NCBI GenBank assembly: GCA_006969625.1 | Contig: CP030885.1 | Coordinates: 1,364,001-1,428,000, forward strand | DNA: 64,000 nt | Reading direction: 5' to 3' | Origin: Rhodospirillaceae bacterium | GTDB taxonomy: Bacteria; Pseudomonadota; Alphaproteobacteria; Kiloniellales; DSM-21159 | Shown here: in pieces, positions 41,689 through 51,328 of the stretch | Position numbering within the stretch: position 1 is the first letter of the stretch | Layout: every line of letters starts with the position of its first letter | Notes under the pieces: generated by a model | Told to the model about the DNA's origin: nothing | Seen by the model: only the letters and a program-made list of their open reading frames with translations | The model's database searches: none | Made by a program: the position numbers and the translations under genes

Positions 41689-44600
41689 CTATTCGCCGGG
41701 CTGCGGCTGCGTCCCGGCCGGCAGCTTCGCGCCCTCGGGAGCGGCGCCGCGGCGGCCCTCCATCGAGCCGGCCAGCAGGCCGAGCATGGGAGGCACGATC
41801 AGCAGGGTCAGCACCGCCGACATCGACAGGCCGCCGACCACCACCGAGCCGAGGCCACGGTAAAGTTCCGAGCCGGCGCCGGGGAAGAGCACAAGCGGCA
41901 GCATGCCGAACACGCTGGTCAGGGTGGACATGAAGATCGGGCGGATGCGGTTGCGTGTCGCCTCCAGGATCGCGGCCTGGGGTGCCAGGCCGTCCTCGCG
42001 GATCTGCTGCAAGGTCTGGTGGACCAGCAGGATGGCGTTGTTGACGACGATCCCGATCAGGATGACGAAGCCGAGCAGCGTCAGCATGTCGAGCGGCTGG
42101 TAGACGAAGAGGTTGAGCAGGGCGAGCCCGCCGACGCCGCCGGCTGCCGCCAGCGGCACCGCCAGCAGCATGATCAGCGGGTAGAGGAAGCTCTCGAACA
42201 GCACCGCCATGACCAGGTAGACGATGGCCACCGCCAGCAGCAGGTCCCAGACCATGGCGCCCCAGGTCTGGCTCAGCTTGTCGGCGGTGCCGGAGATGGT
42301 CATGCGGATGTCCAGCGGCAGTCCGGCCTCGCGCATCGGCTGCATCACCTCGCGTTCGAGCTGTTCGACGGCCGCCTCCAGCGGCAGGTCCGGGCGCGGA
42401 CGGATCTCCAGGGTGATGGTGCGCAGCCGCTCGCGGTGGCGGATCTCGGTCGGGCCGGCGGTCAGCACCACGTCGGCCAGCGCCTCTGCCGGCAGGATGT
42501 GGCCGCTGCGGGTCACCACCGGCAGGCTGCCGATGCCCTGGGTGCTCTCGGCGTCGTACTCCGGCCCCTGCAGCATCACGTCCATCCGCTGGGTGCCGAT
42601 GGTCACCTCCTCGATGCGCAGGCCGTCGTTGAAGGCGTCCAGCGTGGCGGCCAGTTCGCGTGCGCTGACACCGTTGTCGGCCAGTGCCAGCCGGTCGGGC
42701 AGGACGCGCACTTCCGGCGCGCCGAGCTCCAGGCCGGGGTTGGGTCGCAGTTGGTTGCCGTCCGAGAAGGGGAAGATCTGGGTCACCCGCCCCGCGGCCT
42801 CCTGGGCGACGGGGACGATGGTCTCCAGTTCGTCGCCGGAGATGTCGAGCTCGATGGTCCGCCCCGAGCCGATGCCGCGGCCGAAGATCGAGGGCTGGTT
42901 GATGAAGCCGAAGGTGCCGGGCTCGCTGAACACCGGACCGCGCAGCACAGGGACCAGCTCGCCCGCATTCTGCGGCTCCTCGGAGATGGCGCCGACGAAG
43001 GTGAGCGAACGCGTGGCGACGAAGAAGAAGCGCTCGATCTTGGGCGGACCGCCGGCCTCCCGCTCGGCTCCGGTCTCCGACGACCAGTGCGGACGCACGG
43101 CCGCTTCGATGCCTTGGGCGATGGTTTCCGTCGTGTTGAGGTTGTAGCCGGGCGGCGGGATGATGATGCCGAGCACCAGGTTGCGGTTGCCCTCCGGCAG
43201 GTACTCGAGCTTCGGCAGGAAGGCCCAGGCGGCCACGCCGGTGACCAGGGTGACCGAGGCGACTACGGCGATCGCCAGGGGGCGGCTGGCGATCACCCGA
43301 CCCTGGAAGGCCATGACCAGACGGACGAAGCCGCGCGCTAGGTCGTCGAGCAGCGGCAGGCGCACGCCGGTCAGCGAGCGGCGTGCCTGACTCTCGCTGC
43401 GGAAACCCAGCAGCTTTTTCGACAGGGCCGGAATGACGGTGATCGAGACCAGCAGCGAGAGCAGCACGGCGACCGAGATGGCCACGGCGATGTCGCGGAA
43501 CAGCTGGCCGACTTCCAGCTCCATGATCAACACCGGGATGAAGACCATCACCGTCGTCAGCGCCGAGACCAGCACGGCGCCCCAAACCTGGGAGGCGCCC
43601 TTGTAGGCGGCCTCGGCCGCGCTCAGCCCCTGTTGGCGCAGGCGATAGATGTTCTCCAGCACGACGATGGCGGCATCGACCACCATGCCGATGGCGAAGG
43701 CCAGCCCGGCCAGGGAGATGACGTTGATCGAGCGGCCGAGCGCCGCCATCGCGACGAAGGCGCCGATTACCGAAACCGGAATGGCCAGGGAGACGATCAA
43801 TGTGGCGCGCAGCGAGCGCAGGAAGATCAGCAGCACCAGCGCCGCCAGGGTGCCGCCCACGTAGATGTTCTGATTGACCAGGTCGATGGCCGAGTTGATG
43901 TAGACCGTCTCGTCGTAGACCTGCCTGAGCTCCAGGTCGGCGTTGGGCACCTGGAAGGCGCGCAGCTCCGCCAGCGCCTCGCGCACGCCTTCCATCGTCT
44001 CGATCACGTTGGCGCCGGTCTCGCGCACCGCGTTCATCGCCAGCGCCGGCTGGCCGTTCATGCGGATGCGCGCCGTCGGCTCGGTGTAGCCGAAGCGCAC
44101 CTGCGCCACGTCGGCGACGCTGACGCGCCCGACACCCTCGCCCAGGCGCGCATCGCCGCTTTCCGAGCGCAGCACCACGTCGCCGACCGCCTGCAGGGTG
44201 TCCAGCTCGCCCTCGGTGCGCACGACGTAGCGGCGCTTGCCCTCCTCGACGTCGCCGGCGGAGACGCTGGCGTTGGCCGCGCGTAGGGTCTCGACCACGT
44301 CGACCACGGTGAGCTGGTAGCGTGCCAGCAGCTCCGGCTCGACGACCACCTCGATCTGCCGCTCGCTGCCGCCGAAGACGTTGATCCGTGCGACACCGTT
44401 GACGCGCTCCAGGCGGTCGACGATCACGTCGTCGACGAAGTCGCCGTAGGTGTGGATCGGCCGTTCGTTGCCCGCCGCTCGCACGATGTTGAACCAGGCG
44501 ATCGGATTGTCCTGGCTGCCCGAGGTGTCGAGCGTCGGTTCGTCGACCTCCTCGGGGTAGTCCGAAACGCGATCGAGCCGGTTGGCCACCAGCAGCAGCG

Positions 44601-44910
44601 CGCGGTCCATGTTGGTCGCCGTGGCGAACTCCAGGGTGACGCGCGAGCGGCCGGTCTCGGCGCTGGCGGTGATGGTCTCCAGCCCCTCCAGGCCCTTCAG
44701 CACCTCTTCCTGTCGGTTGACGATCTCGCGCTCCACCTCGGCCGGGGCGGCGCCTGGCCAGATCGTCTCGACGGTGATGACCGGGCGGTTCACGTCCGGG
44801 GCGAGCTGGATCGGGATCGCCTGTAGGGCCACCCAGCCGAACATCACCACCATGATGACGGCCGACAGAACGGCGGTCGGGCGGTCGATGGCGAGGCGGA
44901 TCAGGTTCAT
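41689..44910 (-). CDS. RND efflux pump inner-membrane transporter (AcrB/HAE1 family)
   Basis: A 1073-residue proton-driven pump with the two-fold repeated RND architecture: TM1 at ~12-30, large periplasmic domains (~35-330 and ~560-870), and membrane bundles after each. The proton-relay region in TM4 is seen in LAGLAFAIGMVVDAAIVVLENI, and the matching segment in the second half is LLGFVILIGIVVNNAILLVHQ. The porter-domain text PGAAPAEVEREIVNRQEE is typical. It follows its adaptor gene by 36 bp. No outer-membrane channel gene is adjacent. The substrate is not predictable. Confidence 0.93.
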   Translation of the reverse strand: MNLIRLAIDRPTAVLSAVIMVVMFGWVALQAIPIQLAPDVNRPVITVETIWPGAAPAEVEREIVNRQEEVLKGLEGLETITASAETGRSRVTLEFATATNMDRALLLVANRLDRVSDYPEEVDEPTLDTSGSQDNPIAWFNIVRAAGNERPIHTYGDFVDDVIVDRLERVNGVARINVFGGSERQIEVVVEPELLARYQLTVVDVVETLRAANASVSAGDVEEGKRRYVVRTEGELDTLQAVGDVVLRSESGDARLGEGVGRVSVADVAQVRFGYTEPTARIRMNGQPALAMNAVRETGANVIETMEGVREALAELRAFQVPNADLELRQVYDETVYINSAIDLVNQNIYVGGTLAALVLLIFLRSLRATLIVSLAIPVSVIGAFVAMAALGRSINVISLAGLAFAIGMVVDAAIVVLENIYRLRQQGLSAAEAAYKGASQVWGAVLVSALTTVMVFIPVLIMELEVGQLFRDIAVAISVAVLLSLLVSITVIPALSKKLLGFRSESQARRSLTGVRLPLLDDLARGFVRLVMAFQGRVIASRPLAIAVVASVTLVTGVAAWAFLPKLEYLPEGNRNLVLGIIIPPPGYNLNTTETIAQGIEAAVRPHWSSETGAEREAGGPPKIERFFFVATRSLTFVGAISEEPQNAGELVPVLRGPVFSEPGTFGFINQPSIFGRGIGSGRTIELDISGDELETIVPVAQEAAGRVTQIFPFSDGNQLRPNPGLELGAPEVRVLPDRLALADNGVSARELAATLDAFNDGLRIEEVTIGTQRMDVMLQGPEYDAESTQGIGSLPVVTRSGHILPAEALADVVLTAGPTEIRHRERLRTITLEIRPRPDLPLEAAVEQLEREVMQPMREAGLPLDIRMTISGTADKLSQTWGAMVWDLLLAVAIVYLVMAVLFESFLYPLIMLLAVPLAAAGGVGGLALLNLFVYQPLDMLTLLGFVILIGIVVNNAILLVHQTLQQIREDGLAPQAAILEATRNRIRPIFMSTLTSVFGMLPLVLFPGAGSELYRGLGSVVVGGLSMSAVLTLLIVPPMLGLLAGSMEGRRGAAPEGAKLPAGTQPQPGE

Positions 44911-44946
44911 GGCGGTGCGGCCTCGAGTTGCGGGGGGACCCGGGCC

Positions 44947-46119
44947 TCAGCCCTGTTCGGCCTGTTGCGCCGTCGCCGGGGCGTCGTCGCTGCGGTTGAC
45001 GGGGTCAACCGGCTGGCCGTCGCGCAGGCGCTCGTTGCCGCGCACCACGACGAGGTCACCGGGTTCCAGCCCGCCCAGCACCTCGAAGCGGTCGCCGACC
45101 GCGACGCCGAGTTGCGCGTCGCGCAGCATCGCCTTGCCGTCCTCGACGACGAAGACCTGCGTGCGCCCGCCAGCGCGCGGCAGCACCGCGTCCTTGGCGA
45201 CGCTCAGCACGTCCCGTGCGGCGCCGACCGGCACTTGCACCGAAACGCTCTGCCCGGGGGCGAGGGGCGTCGCCACGTCGCCGAACTTCGGTATCAGGCG
45301 GACCGGGCGCGTGCGGGTCCGCGGATCCTCGGCCGGCACCAGCGCGCGCACCTCGGCGCTGTGCACCGATTCGTCTGCCAGGCGCACCTCGACCTCGGTG
45401 CCGGGTTGCAGGCCGGCGAGCCGCATGAAGGGCACCTCGACCTCGATTTCCAGGGCGTCGTCGGCGACCAGCGAGATCACCGGCTCGCCCGTGCGCAGGT
45501 AGGCGCCGGCCTCGCTCTGGCGCTCGGTGACGACCCCCGCGTAGGGCGCGCGGACTTCGGCGTAGAAGAGATTGAGGTCGGCTAGGGCCAACTCGGCGCG
45601 GGCCGCCGCGACGGCGCTCTCCGATTCGCCCAGCTCGCTGCGGGCGATCGCCACGGTCTGGCGCGCGTCGTCGTAGCGCGCCTGGCTGAAGGCCGCCGAC
45701 TCGCGTAGACCCTCCAGCCGGCTCAGCTCCTGGCCGGCCAGGGCCAGCGCGGCGCGTTTGGTCTCGACTAGGGCTTCGGCCTCGCTCAGGCGGGCGGCCG
45801 CCAGGTCTCGCTCGGCCGAGAGGACGGCGTCGTCGATCAGGGCGATGGGCTGACCGGCGTTCACCCGATCGCCGACCTCCACGAGGTAGTCGGCCACCGC
45901 GCCGTCGATGCGCGCGGCCACCGGGCCGGCGCGCTGGGCGACGACGCGACCGATCACTGGGGCCGTCTGCGCCAGCGGCGCGACCACCACCTCGTCGACG
46001 TGCACGGGCGAGGCCGGCGGCCCGTCCTGCGCCCAGGCGGTCGGGGCAAGCGCGGCGGCCGCCAGCAGCAGCGCGGCGGTAAGGAGTCCACGGATCGGCA
46101 AAATCGTATCCCTCTTCAC
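44947..46119 (-). CDS. RND efflux periplasmic adaptor (membrane fusion protein)
   Basis: A 390-residue protein starting at the GTG at 46119. A Sec signal peptide ends near AWA-QDG. The mature part has the adaptor layout: lipoyl half-motif (VAARIDGAVADYLVEVGDRVNAGQPIALID in the family pattern), an alpha-helical hairpin (~95-165, LAAARLSEAEALVETKRAALAL), the second lipoyl half at FYAEVRAPYAGVVTERQSEAGAYLRTGEP, then beta-barrel and membrane-proximal domains. It joins the RND pump encoded next to an outer-membrane channel. Confidence 0.92.
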   Translation of the reverse strand: MKRDTILPIRGLLTAALLLAAAALAPTAWAQDGPPASPVHVDEVVVAPLAQTAPVIGRVVAQRAGPVAARIDGAVADYLVEVGDRVNAGQPIALIDDAVLSAERDLAAARLSEAEALVETKRAALALAGQELSRLEGLRESAAFSQARYDDARQTVAIARSELGESESAVAAARAELALADLNLFYAEVRAPYAGVVTERQSEAGAYLRTGEPVISLVADDALEIEVEVPFMRLAGLQPGTEVEVRLADESVHSAEVRALVPAEDPRTRTRPVRLIPKFGDVATPLAPGQSVSVQVPVGAARDVLSVAKDAVLPRAGGRTQVFVVEDGKAMLRDAQLGVAVGDRFEVLGGLEPGDLVVVRGNERLRDGQPVDPVNRSDDAPATAQQAEQG

Positions 46120-46288
46120 GTCGGCCCGGCCAACCGCTATCCGGCCGACATCGGACCGGACACGGCAAAAGGCCGCACGCTCGACCTAATCCTCCTGGCA
46201 TCCGACCTTCGCGTGCCGACAGAAGGGGGGGCCGGCGACGCCCCGAGCAAGTTGAGCCACCCGTTATACGTAGGCTGCCCGGTTCGGT

Positions 46289-47446
46289 TTACCCGCACCA
46301 GGGACGAAAGTGTTTCGACAGCGTCAGGCCCTGGGCGTGGTAGGACGAGCCGATGCCGGCGCCGTAAAGCCGGTCCGGCTCGGCGGCGAGGCGGTCGTAG
46401 ACCAGCCGGCCGACTGGCTGGCCGTCCTCCAGCATGAAGGGCACCTCGTGGCTGCGCACCTCCAGCACGGCGCGCGTTCCCTTCTTGTCCTCCCAGCCGA
46501 AGCCGGGATCGAAGAAGCCGGCGTAGTGCACGCGGAATTCGCCGACCTGCACGTCGTAGGCCACCATCTCCGCCGCATGGGTCGGCGGAATGCGCACGGC
46601 CTCCTTGGAAGCGAGGATGTAGAATTCGTTGGGGTCGAGGATCAACCCGCGGCCCCGCCGCGCCGGGATTGGGTCCCAGAAGTCGGCCGGGTCGTAGTGG
46701 CCGATCCTGGCGACATCGACCACGTCGGCGTGGCGTTTGGCGCGGAAGCCGACCAACCCTGAACTGCCGAGGCCGCCGGCTTCGCCGGTCAGGTCGACGG
46801 TGAACATCAGGCCGCGGTCGATCACCGCCTCGGCCTCGGCGCCGATCAGCCCGACCTCCTCGTGCAGGCGGGCGAGCGCGGTGTCCTTGACCCCCGGCGA
46901 GCCGCGGATCAGCCGAAGCTGGTTCAGGGCGGTGCCGCGACGCACCAGGATGGAGAAGGCGTTGGGCGCGATCTCGGCGTAGAGCGGGCCGCGGTAACCT
47001 GCCGGCACCCGGTCGAAGGCCGTCGCCCCGTCGCAGATGAGCCGCGTGAAGACGTTCAGCCGCCCCGTCGAGGACTTGGGGTTGGCGATGCCGCCGACCC
47101 GGGCCGAGAGGTCGAGGTACTCCAGAAGCGGCACGACGTAGACGCAGCCGACCTCCAGCACCGCACCGGCGGTCAGGTCGACGGCGTGCATCGAGAGGGA
47201 CTCGATGCGCTCGCCGACCGTGCGGCCCTTTCCCGGCAAGAAGCTGGCGCGCACGCGGTAGGCGACCCGGCCCAGGCGCAGGTCGAGGCTGGCGGGCTGG
47301 ACCTGCTCGAGCAGGGCCTGAGTGTCTTCGCCGTCGGCCGGCACGATCTCCGCCTGGGCGATCAGCTCGCGGATCGCCTGCGCCGGCAGGATTCCGGCGC
47401 CGCGCGGGGCGGACTGGGGCCGGGGCTCGCTCTGGGCCTGGGGCAT
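46289..47446 (-). CDS. dcd: 2'-deoxycytidine 5'-triphosphate deaminase, long form
   Basis: A 385-residue protein of the long alphaproteobacterial dCTP deaminase family, about twice the length of E. coli Dcd because it contains two dUTPase-like halves. Landmarks are LPAQAIRELIAQAEI, VQPASLDLRLGRVAYRVRASFLPG, NPKSSTGRLNVFTRLICDG, LYAEIAPNAFSILVRRGTALNQLRL and, near the end, HYAGFFDPGFGWEDKKGTRAVLEV. It converts dCTP to dUTP, the precursor of dTTP. It is divergent from the histone-deacetylase-like gene, and 169 bp separate it from the RND adaptor start. Confidence 0.9.
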   Translation of the reverse strand: MPQAQSEPRPQSAPRGAGILPAQAIRELIAQAEIVPADGEDTQALLEQVQPASLDLRLGRVAYRVRASFLPGKGRTVGERIESLSMHAVDLTAGAVLEVGCVYVVPLLEYLDLSARVGGIANPKSSTGRLNVFTRLICDGATAFDRVPAGYRGPLYAEIAPNAFSILVRRGTALNQLRLIRGSPGVKDTALARLHEEVGLIGAEAEAVIDRGLMFTVDLTGEAGGLGSSGLVGFRAKRHADVVDVARIGHYDPADFWDPIPARRGRGLILDPNEFYILASKEAVRIPPTHAAEMVAYDVQVGEFRVHYAGFFDPGFGWEDKKGTRAVLEVRSHEVPFMLEDGQPVGRLVYDRLAAEPDRLYGAGIGSSYHAQGLTLSKHFRPWCG

Positions 47447-47607
47447 GGGGGACTCGGCCGGGACGAAGGAAACGCGAAGCGCTTCGTCTAGCAGGGCGCG
47501 CGTGCGGCGACAATCGCGCTTCGCGCCTGTTCGCGCGGCCGGCGCCTGTCGTAGACTCGCTGCCGGCTTCGACCTTCGCCTCCGAACTTGGGAGTGCCCG
47601 CCGCACC

Positions 47608-48534
47608 ATGACCACGCTGCTCTACACCCATCCCGCCTGCGCCGAACACGATACGGGACCGGGCCATCCGGAACGCGCGGCGCGGCTGCGCGCCGTGCTG
47701 CAGGCGCTGGAGGACCCGGCCTTCGACGCGCTGGAGCGGCGCGAGGCGCCGCGCGCCGAGCGGGCGCACATCGAGCGGGTGCACCCGGCGGCTTATGTGG
47801 ATGCGGTGCTGGCCGCGATCCCGGACAGCGGCACTGCCCACCTGGACGGCGACACCGTGGTCTCCCCCGGCTCCGGCGAGGCGGCGCTGCGGGCGGCCGG
47901 CGCCGTCGTCGTCGCCGTCGACGCGGTGATGGCGGGCGAAGCGGACAACGCCTTTTGCGCCATCCGGCCGCCCGGCCACCATGCCGAACCGCAGCGCGCC
48001 ATGGGTTTCTGCCTCTTCTCCAACGCGGCCATCGCCGCCTTCCACGCCCGCGCGGCGCACCGCGCCCACCGCATCGCCGTGGTCGACTTCGACGTGCACC
48101 ACGGCAACGGCACCCAGGCGGCGCTGTGGAACGAGGAGGACATGATGCTGCTCTGCACCCATCAGAGCCCCCTCTACCCGGGCTCCGGCCAGCCGGACGA
48201 GCGCGGCGCCCACGGCAACATCGTCAACGTCACCTTGCCGCCGGGCGCCGGCTCGAACGATTTCCGCGAGGCCTACCGCCAGACCGTGATCCCGCGGCTG
48301 CGCGCCTTCGACCCGGACTTCGTCGTCATTTCGGCCGGCTTCGACGCGCACTACGCCGACCCGTTGGCCGGGCTGAACTTCCACGAGGACGACTTCGCCT
48401 GGGCCACCACCGAAATCCTGCACGTCGCCGAGCACGCCGCGCGCGGCCGGGTGGTCTCGACCCTGGAGGGCGGCTACGACCTCGACGCGCTGGCCAAGTC
48501 GGCGGCGGCACATGTCGATGCGCTGATGGGATGA
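47608..48534 (+). CDS. Histone-deacetylase-superfamily amidohydrolase
   Basis: A 308-residue zinc hydrolase of the HDAC/acetylpolyamine amidohydrolase superfamily. The active-site histidines are in RPPGHHAEP, the metal ligands in VVDFDVHHGNGTQ and SAGFDAHYADPL, and the N-terminal HPACAEHDTGPGHPERAARL is typical. In bacteria the substrate is unlikely to be histone; acetylated polyamines, small molecules or protein lysines are candidates. In alphaproteobacteria a gene of this type is commonly found just upstream of xseB, as here. Confidence 0.9.
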   Translation: MTTLLYTHPACAEHDTGPGHPERAARLRAVLQALEDPAFDALERREAPRAERAHIERVHPAAYVDAVLAAIPDSGTAHLDGDTVVSPGSGEAALRAAGAVVVAVDAVMAGEADNAFCAIRPPGHHAEPQRAMGFCLFSNAAIAAFHARAAHRAHRIAVVDFDVHHGNGTQAALWNEEDMMLLCTHQSPLYPGSGQPDERGAHGNIVNVTLPPGAGSNDFREAYRQTVIPRLRAFDPDFVVISAGFDAHYADPLAGLNFHEDDFAWATTEILHVAEHAARGRVVSTLEGGYDLDALAKSAAAHVDALMG

Positions 48535-48537
48535 GAC

Positions 48538-48569
48538 GCGCCGCTTGCGAGCGATGGCAAGCTCGGCGC
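48538..48569 (+). terminator. Imperfect GC hairpin after the HDAC-like gene
   Basis: GCGCCG-CTTGC (48538-48548) pairs with GCAAG-CT-CGGCGC (48557-48569), leaving a 2-base bulge and an 8-base loop, starting 4 bp after the HDAC-like stop. No T-run follows, so it is a possible Rho-linked terminator or 3'-end protector. Confidence 0.35.
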
Positions 48570-48596
48570 GACCCACTCCGCCGGGGCCGGCGCCGG

Positions 48597-48677
48597 CAGA
48601 CGGCAATTGCGGCTCTGCGCGGGCTGATCCGGGAAGGCGGGAGAGCGCGATCAGCCAGCGGTTGCCGGAAGAGATAG
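48597..48677 (+). pseudogene. Remnant of a ParD-type antitoxin (C-terminal piece)
   Basis: In this frame the peptide AIAALRGLIREGGRARSA resembles the end of ParD/CC2985-type antitoxins, whose C-terminus commonly reads ALRALIxEGxxSG. There is no start or ribbon-helix-helix domain left; the upstream sequence reads as the 3' end of the HDAC-like gene and its hairpin. The piece lies 15 bp before the ParE remnant, the right place for an antitoxin in a parDE operon. The match is short, so this is inference strengthened by context. Confidence 0.45.
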
Positions 48678-48692
48678 TGGAAAGAGCACGTC

Positions 48693-48924
48693 ATGGGGCG
48701 GCAGAGCGTCGCCGTCGGCTTTGGGCTCTCCCCTGCGGCCAAAGATGACCGCGTTGAGATCTACACCCGGGGCGAGGTGCGGTGCGGCCGAGCGGCCTGA
48801 GATCTGCACCGGCCTCCGAATGCATCCGCACGGCGAGCACATCGTTGCCTGTCGCAGCGACGGGGACGACATCTCGATCCTGCGCGTGCTACACGGGCGC
48901 AGCGATTGGATGGAGTTCCTGTGA
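48693..48924 (+). pseudogene. Decayed ParE-type toxin with internal deletion
   Basis: The ATG at 48693 opens a frame coding LSPAAKDDRVEIYTRGEVRCGRA, the start of a RelE/ParE toxin (family pattern LSPxAxxDLxEIxxYxxxxWG), ended by TGA at 48798-48800. In the next frame the sequence continues ERPEICTGLRMHPHGEHIV, then SILRVLHGRSDWMEFL to TGA at 48922-48924, which is the ParE C-terminus (R.HPxGxHxIFY, IxILRVLHGRMD). About 35 central codons and the reading frame have been lost at the junction near 48790. The cell therefore carries no active copy here. Confidence 0.7.
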
Positions 48925-48937
48925 GGGTGTTGGCCCG

Positions 48938-49207
48938 ATGAGCGATAGGCAAGGCGCCGCGACGCCCGAGATCCCCGCCGAGGTGGCGAAGATGTCCTTC
49001 GAGCAGGCGCTCGAGGAGCTGCGCCAGATCGTCGGCCGGCTGGAATCCGGCGAGGGCAAGCTGGACGAGGCGATCGCCGCCTACGAGCGCGGCGCCCAGT
49101 TGAAGGCCCACTGCGAGGCGAAACTGCGCGAGGCCCAGGCGAAGATCGAGAAGATCGCCCTCGGCCCCGACGGGCAGCCGCGCACCGAGCCCTTCGACCC
49201 CGCATGA
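48938..49207 (+). CDS. xseB: Exodeoxyribonuclease VII small subunit
   Basis: An 89-residue protein, the usual length. MSFEQALEELRQIVGRLESGEGKLDEAIAAYERG (seen here as residues ~19-52) is the XseB signature: two helices that bind the XseA large subunit to form a nuclease degrading single-stranded DNA in both directions. The ATG at 48938 lies 13 bp after the end of the ParE remnant, so the ancestral toxin module inserted between the HDAC-like gene and xseB. Confidence 0.93.
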   Translation: MSDRQGAATPEIPAEVAKMSFEQALEELRQIVGRLESGEGKLDEAIAAYERGAQLKAHCEAKLREAQAKIEKIALGPDGQPRTEPFDPA

Positions 49208-49317
49208 GGCGCGCCGGGCCGGCGCAGCCGCCGCGCGCAAAGGCCGCTGCGCTGCGATAAACCCATAAAATGCGCGGGCTTGACTGTTCCCCTGCGAAGT
49301 CGGACCTTTTGACACTG

Positions 49318-49344
49318 GGCATAGCGCCGAATGAACGCTATGCC
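49318..49344 (+). promoter_or_regulatory. Perfect 9-bp inverted repeat next to the dxs start
   Basis: GGCATAGCG (49318-49326) and CGCTATGCC (49336-49344) are exact reverse complements separated by 9 bases. The right arm touches the G-rich ribosome site (49343-49350) of dxs, whose ATG is at 49353. A TTGACA hexamer (49309-49314) lies just left of the repeat, but I see no good -10 at normal spacing. The element could be a repressor operator or an RNA hairpin limiting dxs translation. Confidence 0.5.
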
Positions 49345-49352
49345 GGGGGGAT

Positions 49353-51305
49353 ATGCAGACCGAGAGGGCGAGTGTGAGCGTGTCAGGCGAGAGCAAGACC
49401 CCGTTGCTGGACCAGGTGCCGTCGCCGGTCGAGTTGCGCAGGCTGGACGAGAGCCAGTTGCGGCAGTTGGCGGACGAGTTGCGGATCGAGATGATCGACG
49501 CGGTCAGCGCGACGGGCGGGCATCTGGGCGCCGGCCTCGGCGTGGTCGAACTGACGGTTGCGATCCACTACGTCTTCGACACGCCGGACGACAAGCTGAT
49601 CTGGGACGTCAGCCACCAGTGCTACCCGCACAAGATCCTGACCGGCCGGCGCGACCGCATCCGCACCCTGCGCCAGTCGGGCGGCCTGTCCGGCTTCACC
49701 AGCCGCAAGGAGAGCGCGTACGACCCCTTCGGCGCCGCGCACTCCTCGACCTCGATCTCCGCCGGTCTCGGCTACGCCGTCGCGCGCGACTTCAAGGACG
49801 CGAAGAATCACGTCGTCGCGGTGATCGGCGACGGCGCCATGTCGGCCGGCATGGCCTATGAGGCGATGAACAACGCCGGGGCCCGCGACACCCGCCTGAT
49901 CGTCATCCTCAACGACAACGAGATGTCGATCGCCCCGCCGGCCGGCGCGATGAGCAGCTACCTCTCGCAGATCGTCAGCTCCAAGTCGTTCCAGTCGGTG
50001 CGCCACTGGGGCAAGCACTTGGCCGAGCGGCTGCCGCGCAGCCTGCAGGCGACCGCCAAGCGCGCCGAGGAGTACGCGCGCACCCTGGTCACCGGCGGCA
50101 CCCTGTTCGAGGAACTGGGCTTCTTCTACGTCGGCCCGCTCGACGGCCACAACCTGGAGCACCTGCTGCCGGTGCTGAAGAACGTGCGTGACACCGACTT
50201 CCAGGGCCCGGTGCTGATCCACGCCGTGACCCAGAAGGGCAAGGGCTACGCCCCGGCCGAGGAGGCGGCGGACAAGTACCACGGCGTCGCCAAGTTCGAC
50301 GTCATCACCGGCAAGCAGGCCAAACCACAGCCCAAGGCGCCGCAGTACACCTCCGTCTTCGCCGACGCGCTGATCAAGGAGGCGGAAGCGAACGAGAAGG
50401 TGGTCGCGGTGACGGCGGCCATGCCGTCCGGCACCGGCCTCAACAAGTTCGGCGACCGCTTCCCCGAGCGCACCTTCGACGTCGGCATCGCCGAGCAGCA
50501 CGCCGTCACCTTCTGCGCCGGCCTGGCCTGCGAGGGCTACGTGCCCTTCGCCGCCATCTACTCGACCTTCCTGCAGCGCGCCTACGACCAGGTCGTGCAC
50601 GACGTGGCGATCCAGCAGCTCCCCGTGCGCTTCGCCATCGACCGGGCCGGTCTGGTCGGCGCCGACGGCGTCACGCACCAGGGCTCCTACGACATCGCCT
50701 ACCTCGGGTGCCTGCCCAACTTCGTGCTGATGGCCTCGGCCGACGAGGCGGAGCTGATGCACATGGTCGCCACCCAGGTGGCGATCGACGACCGGCCGTC
50801 GGCCGTGCGCTACCCGCGCGGCGAGGGCACCGGCATCGCGCTGCCGGAGCGCGGCCAGCCGCTGGAGATCGGCAAGGGCCGCATCCTCAAGGAGGGCACC
50901 AAGGTCGCCATCCTGAGCTACGGCAGCCGCCTGGGCGAGGCGATGGCCGCGGCCGACGAGCTGGCCGCCAAGGGGCTGAGCACCACGGTCGCCGACGCCC
51001 GCTTCGCCAAGCCGTTGGACGAGGACCTGCTGCGCCGCCTCGCCAGCGAACACGAGGTGCTGATCACCCTGGAGGAGGGCGCGATCGGCGGCTTCGCCAC
51101 CTACTGCATGCATTCCCTGGCGCGCCAGGGCCTGCTGGAGAGCGGCATCAAGCTGCGCCCCATGTGCCTGCCAGACCGCTTCATCGACCACGGCAAGCCG
51201 GACGAGCAGGCCGTCTGGGCCGGCCTGACCGCCCCCGACATCGTCGCCACCGCGCTCACCGCACTCGGCTACAACGACACGGAAGTGCGCCCGGCGCGGG
51301 CCTGA
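49353..51305 (+). CDS. dxs: 1-deoxy-D-xylulose-5-phosphate synthase
   Basis: A 650-residue thiamine-diphosphate enzyme that condenses pyruvate and glyceraldehyde-3-phosphate, the first step of the MEP isoprenoid pathway. Seen are [38 protein letters not shown], the ThDP motif [18 protein letters not shown], the transketolase pyrimidine domain ([31 protein letters not shown]) and the C-terminal domain ([19 protein letters not shown]). The start is the ATG at 49353 after a run of G. In many alphaproteobacteria ispA lies between xseB and dxs; here xseB is followed directly by dxs. Confidence 0.97.
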   Translation: MQTERASVSVSGESKTPLLDQVPSPVELRRLDESQLRQLADELRIEMIDAVSATGGHLGAGLGVVELTVAIHYVFDTPDDKLIWDVSHQCYPHKILTGRRDRIRTLRQSGGLSGFTSRKESAYDPFGAAHSSTSISAGLGYAVARDFKDAKNHVVAVIGDGAMSAGMAYEAMNNAGARDTRLIVILNDNEMSIAPPAGAMSSYLSQIVSSKSFQSVRHWGKHLAERLPRSLQATAKRAEEYARTLVTGGTLFEELGFFYVGPLDGHNLEHLLPVLKNVRDTDFQGPVLIHAVTQKGKGYAPAEEAADKYHGVAKFDVITGKQAKPQPKAPQYTSVFADALIKEAEANEKVVAVTAAMPSGTGLNKFGDRFPERTFDVGIAEQHAVTFCAGLACEGYVPFAAIYSTFLQRAYDQVVHDVAIQQLPVRFAIDRAGLVGADGVTHQGSYDIAYLGCLPNFVLMASADEAELMHMVATQVAIDDRPSAVRYPRGEGTGIALPERGQPLEIGKGRILKEGTKVAILSYGSRLGEAMAAADELAAKGLSTTVADARFAKPLDEDLLRRLASEHEVLITLEEGAIGGFATYCMHSLARQGLLESGIKLRPMCLPDRFIDHGKPDEQAVWAGLTAPDIVATALTALGYNDTEVRPARA

Positions 51306-51328
51306 CGCGGACCGGCCGGACATCGACC

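Noticed and set aside
47322..48677. Plus-strand 451-codon frame overlapping the HDAC-like gene
   Set aside because: Out of phase with the clear HDAC family frame; only its last ~27 codons (ParD-like piece) are of interest and are reported separately.
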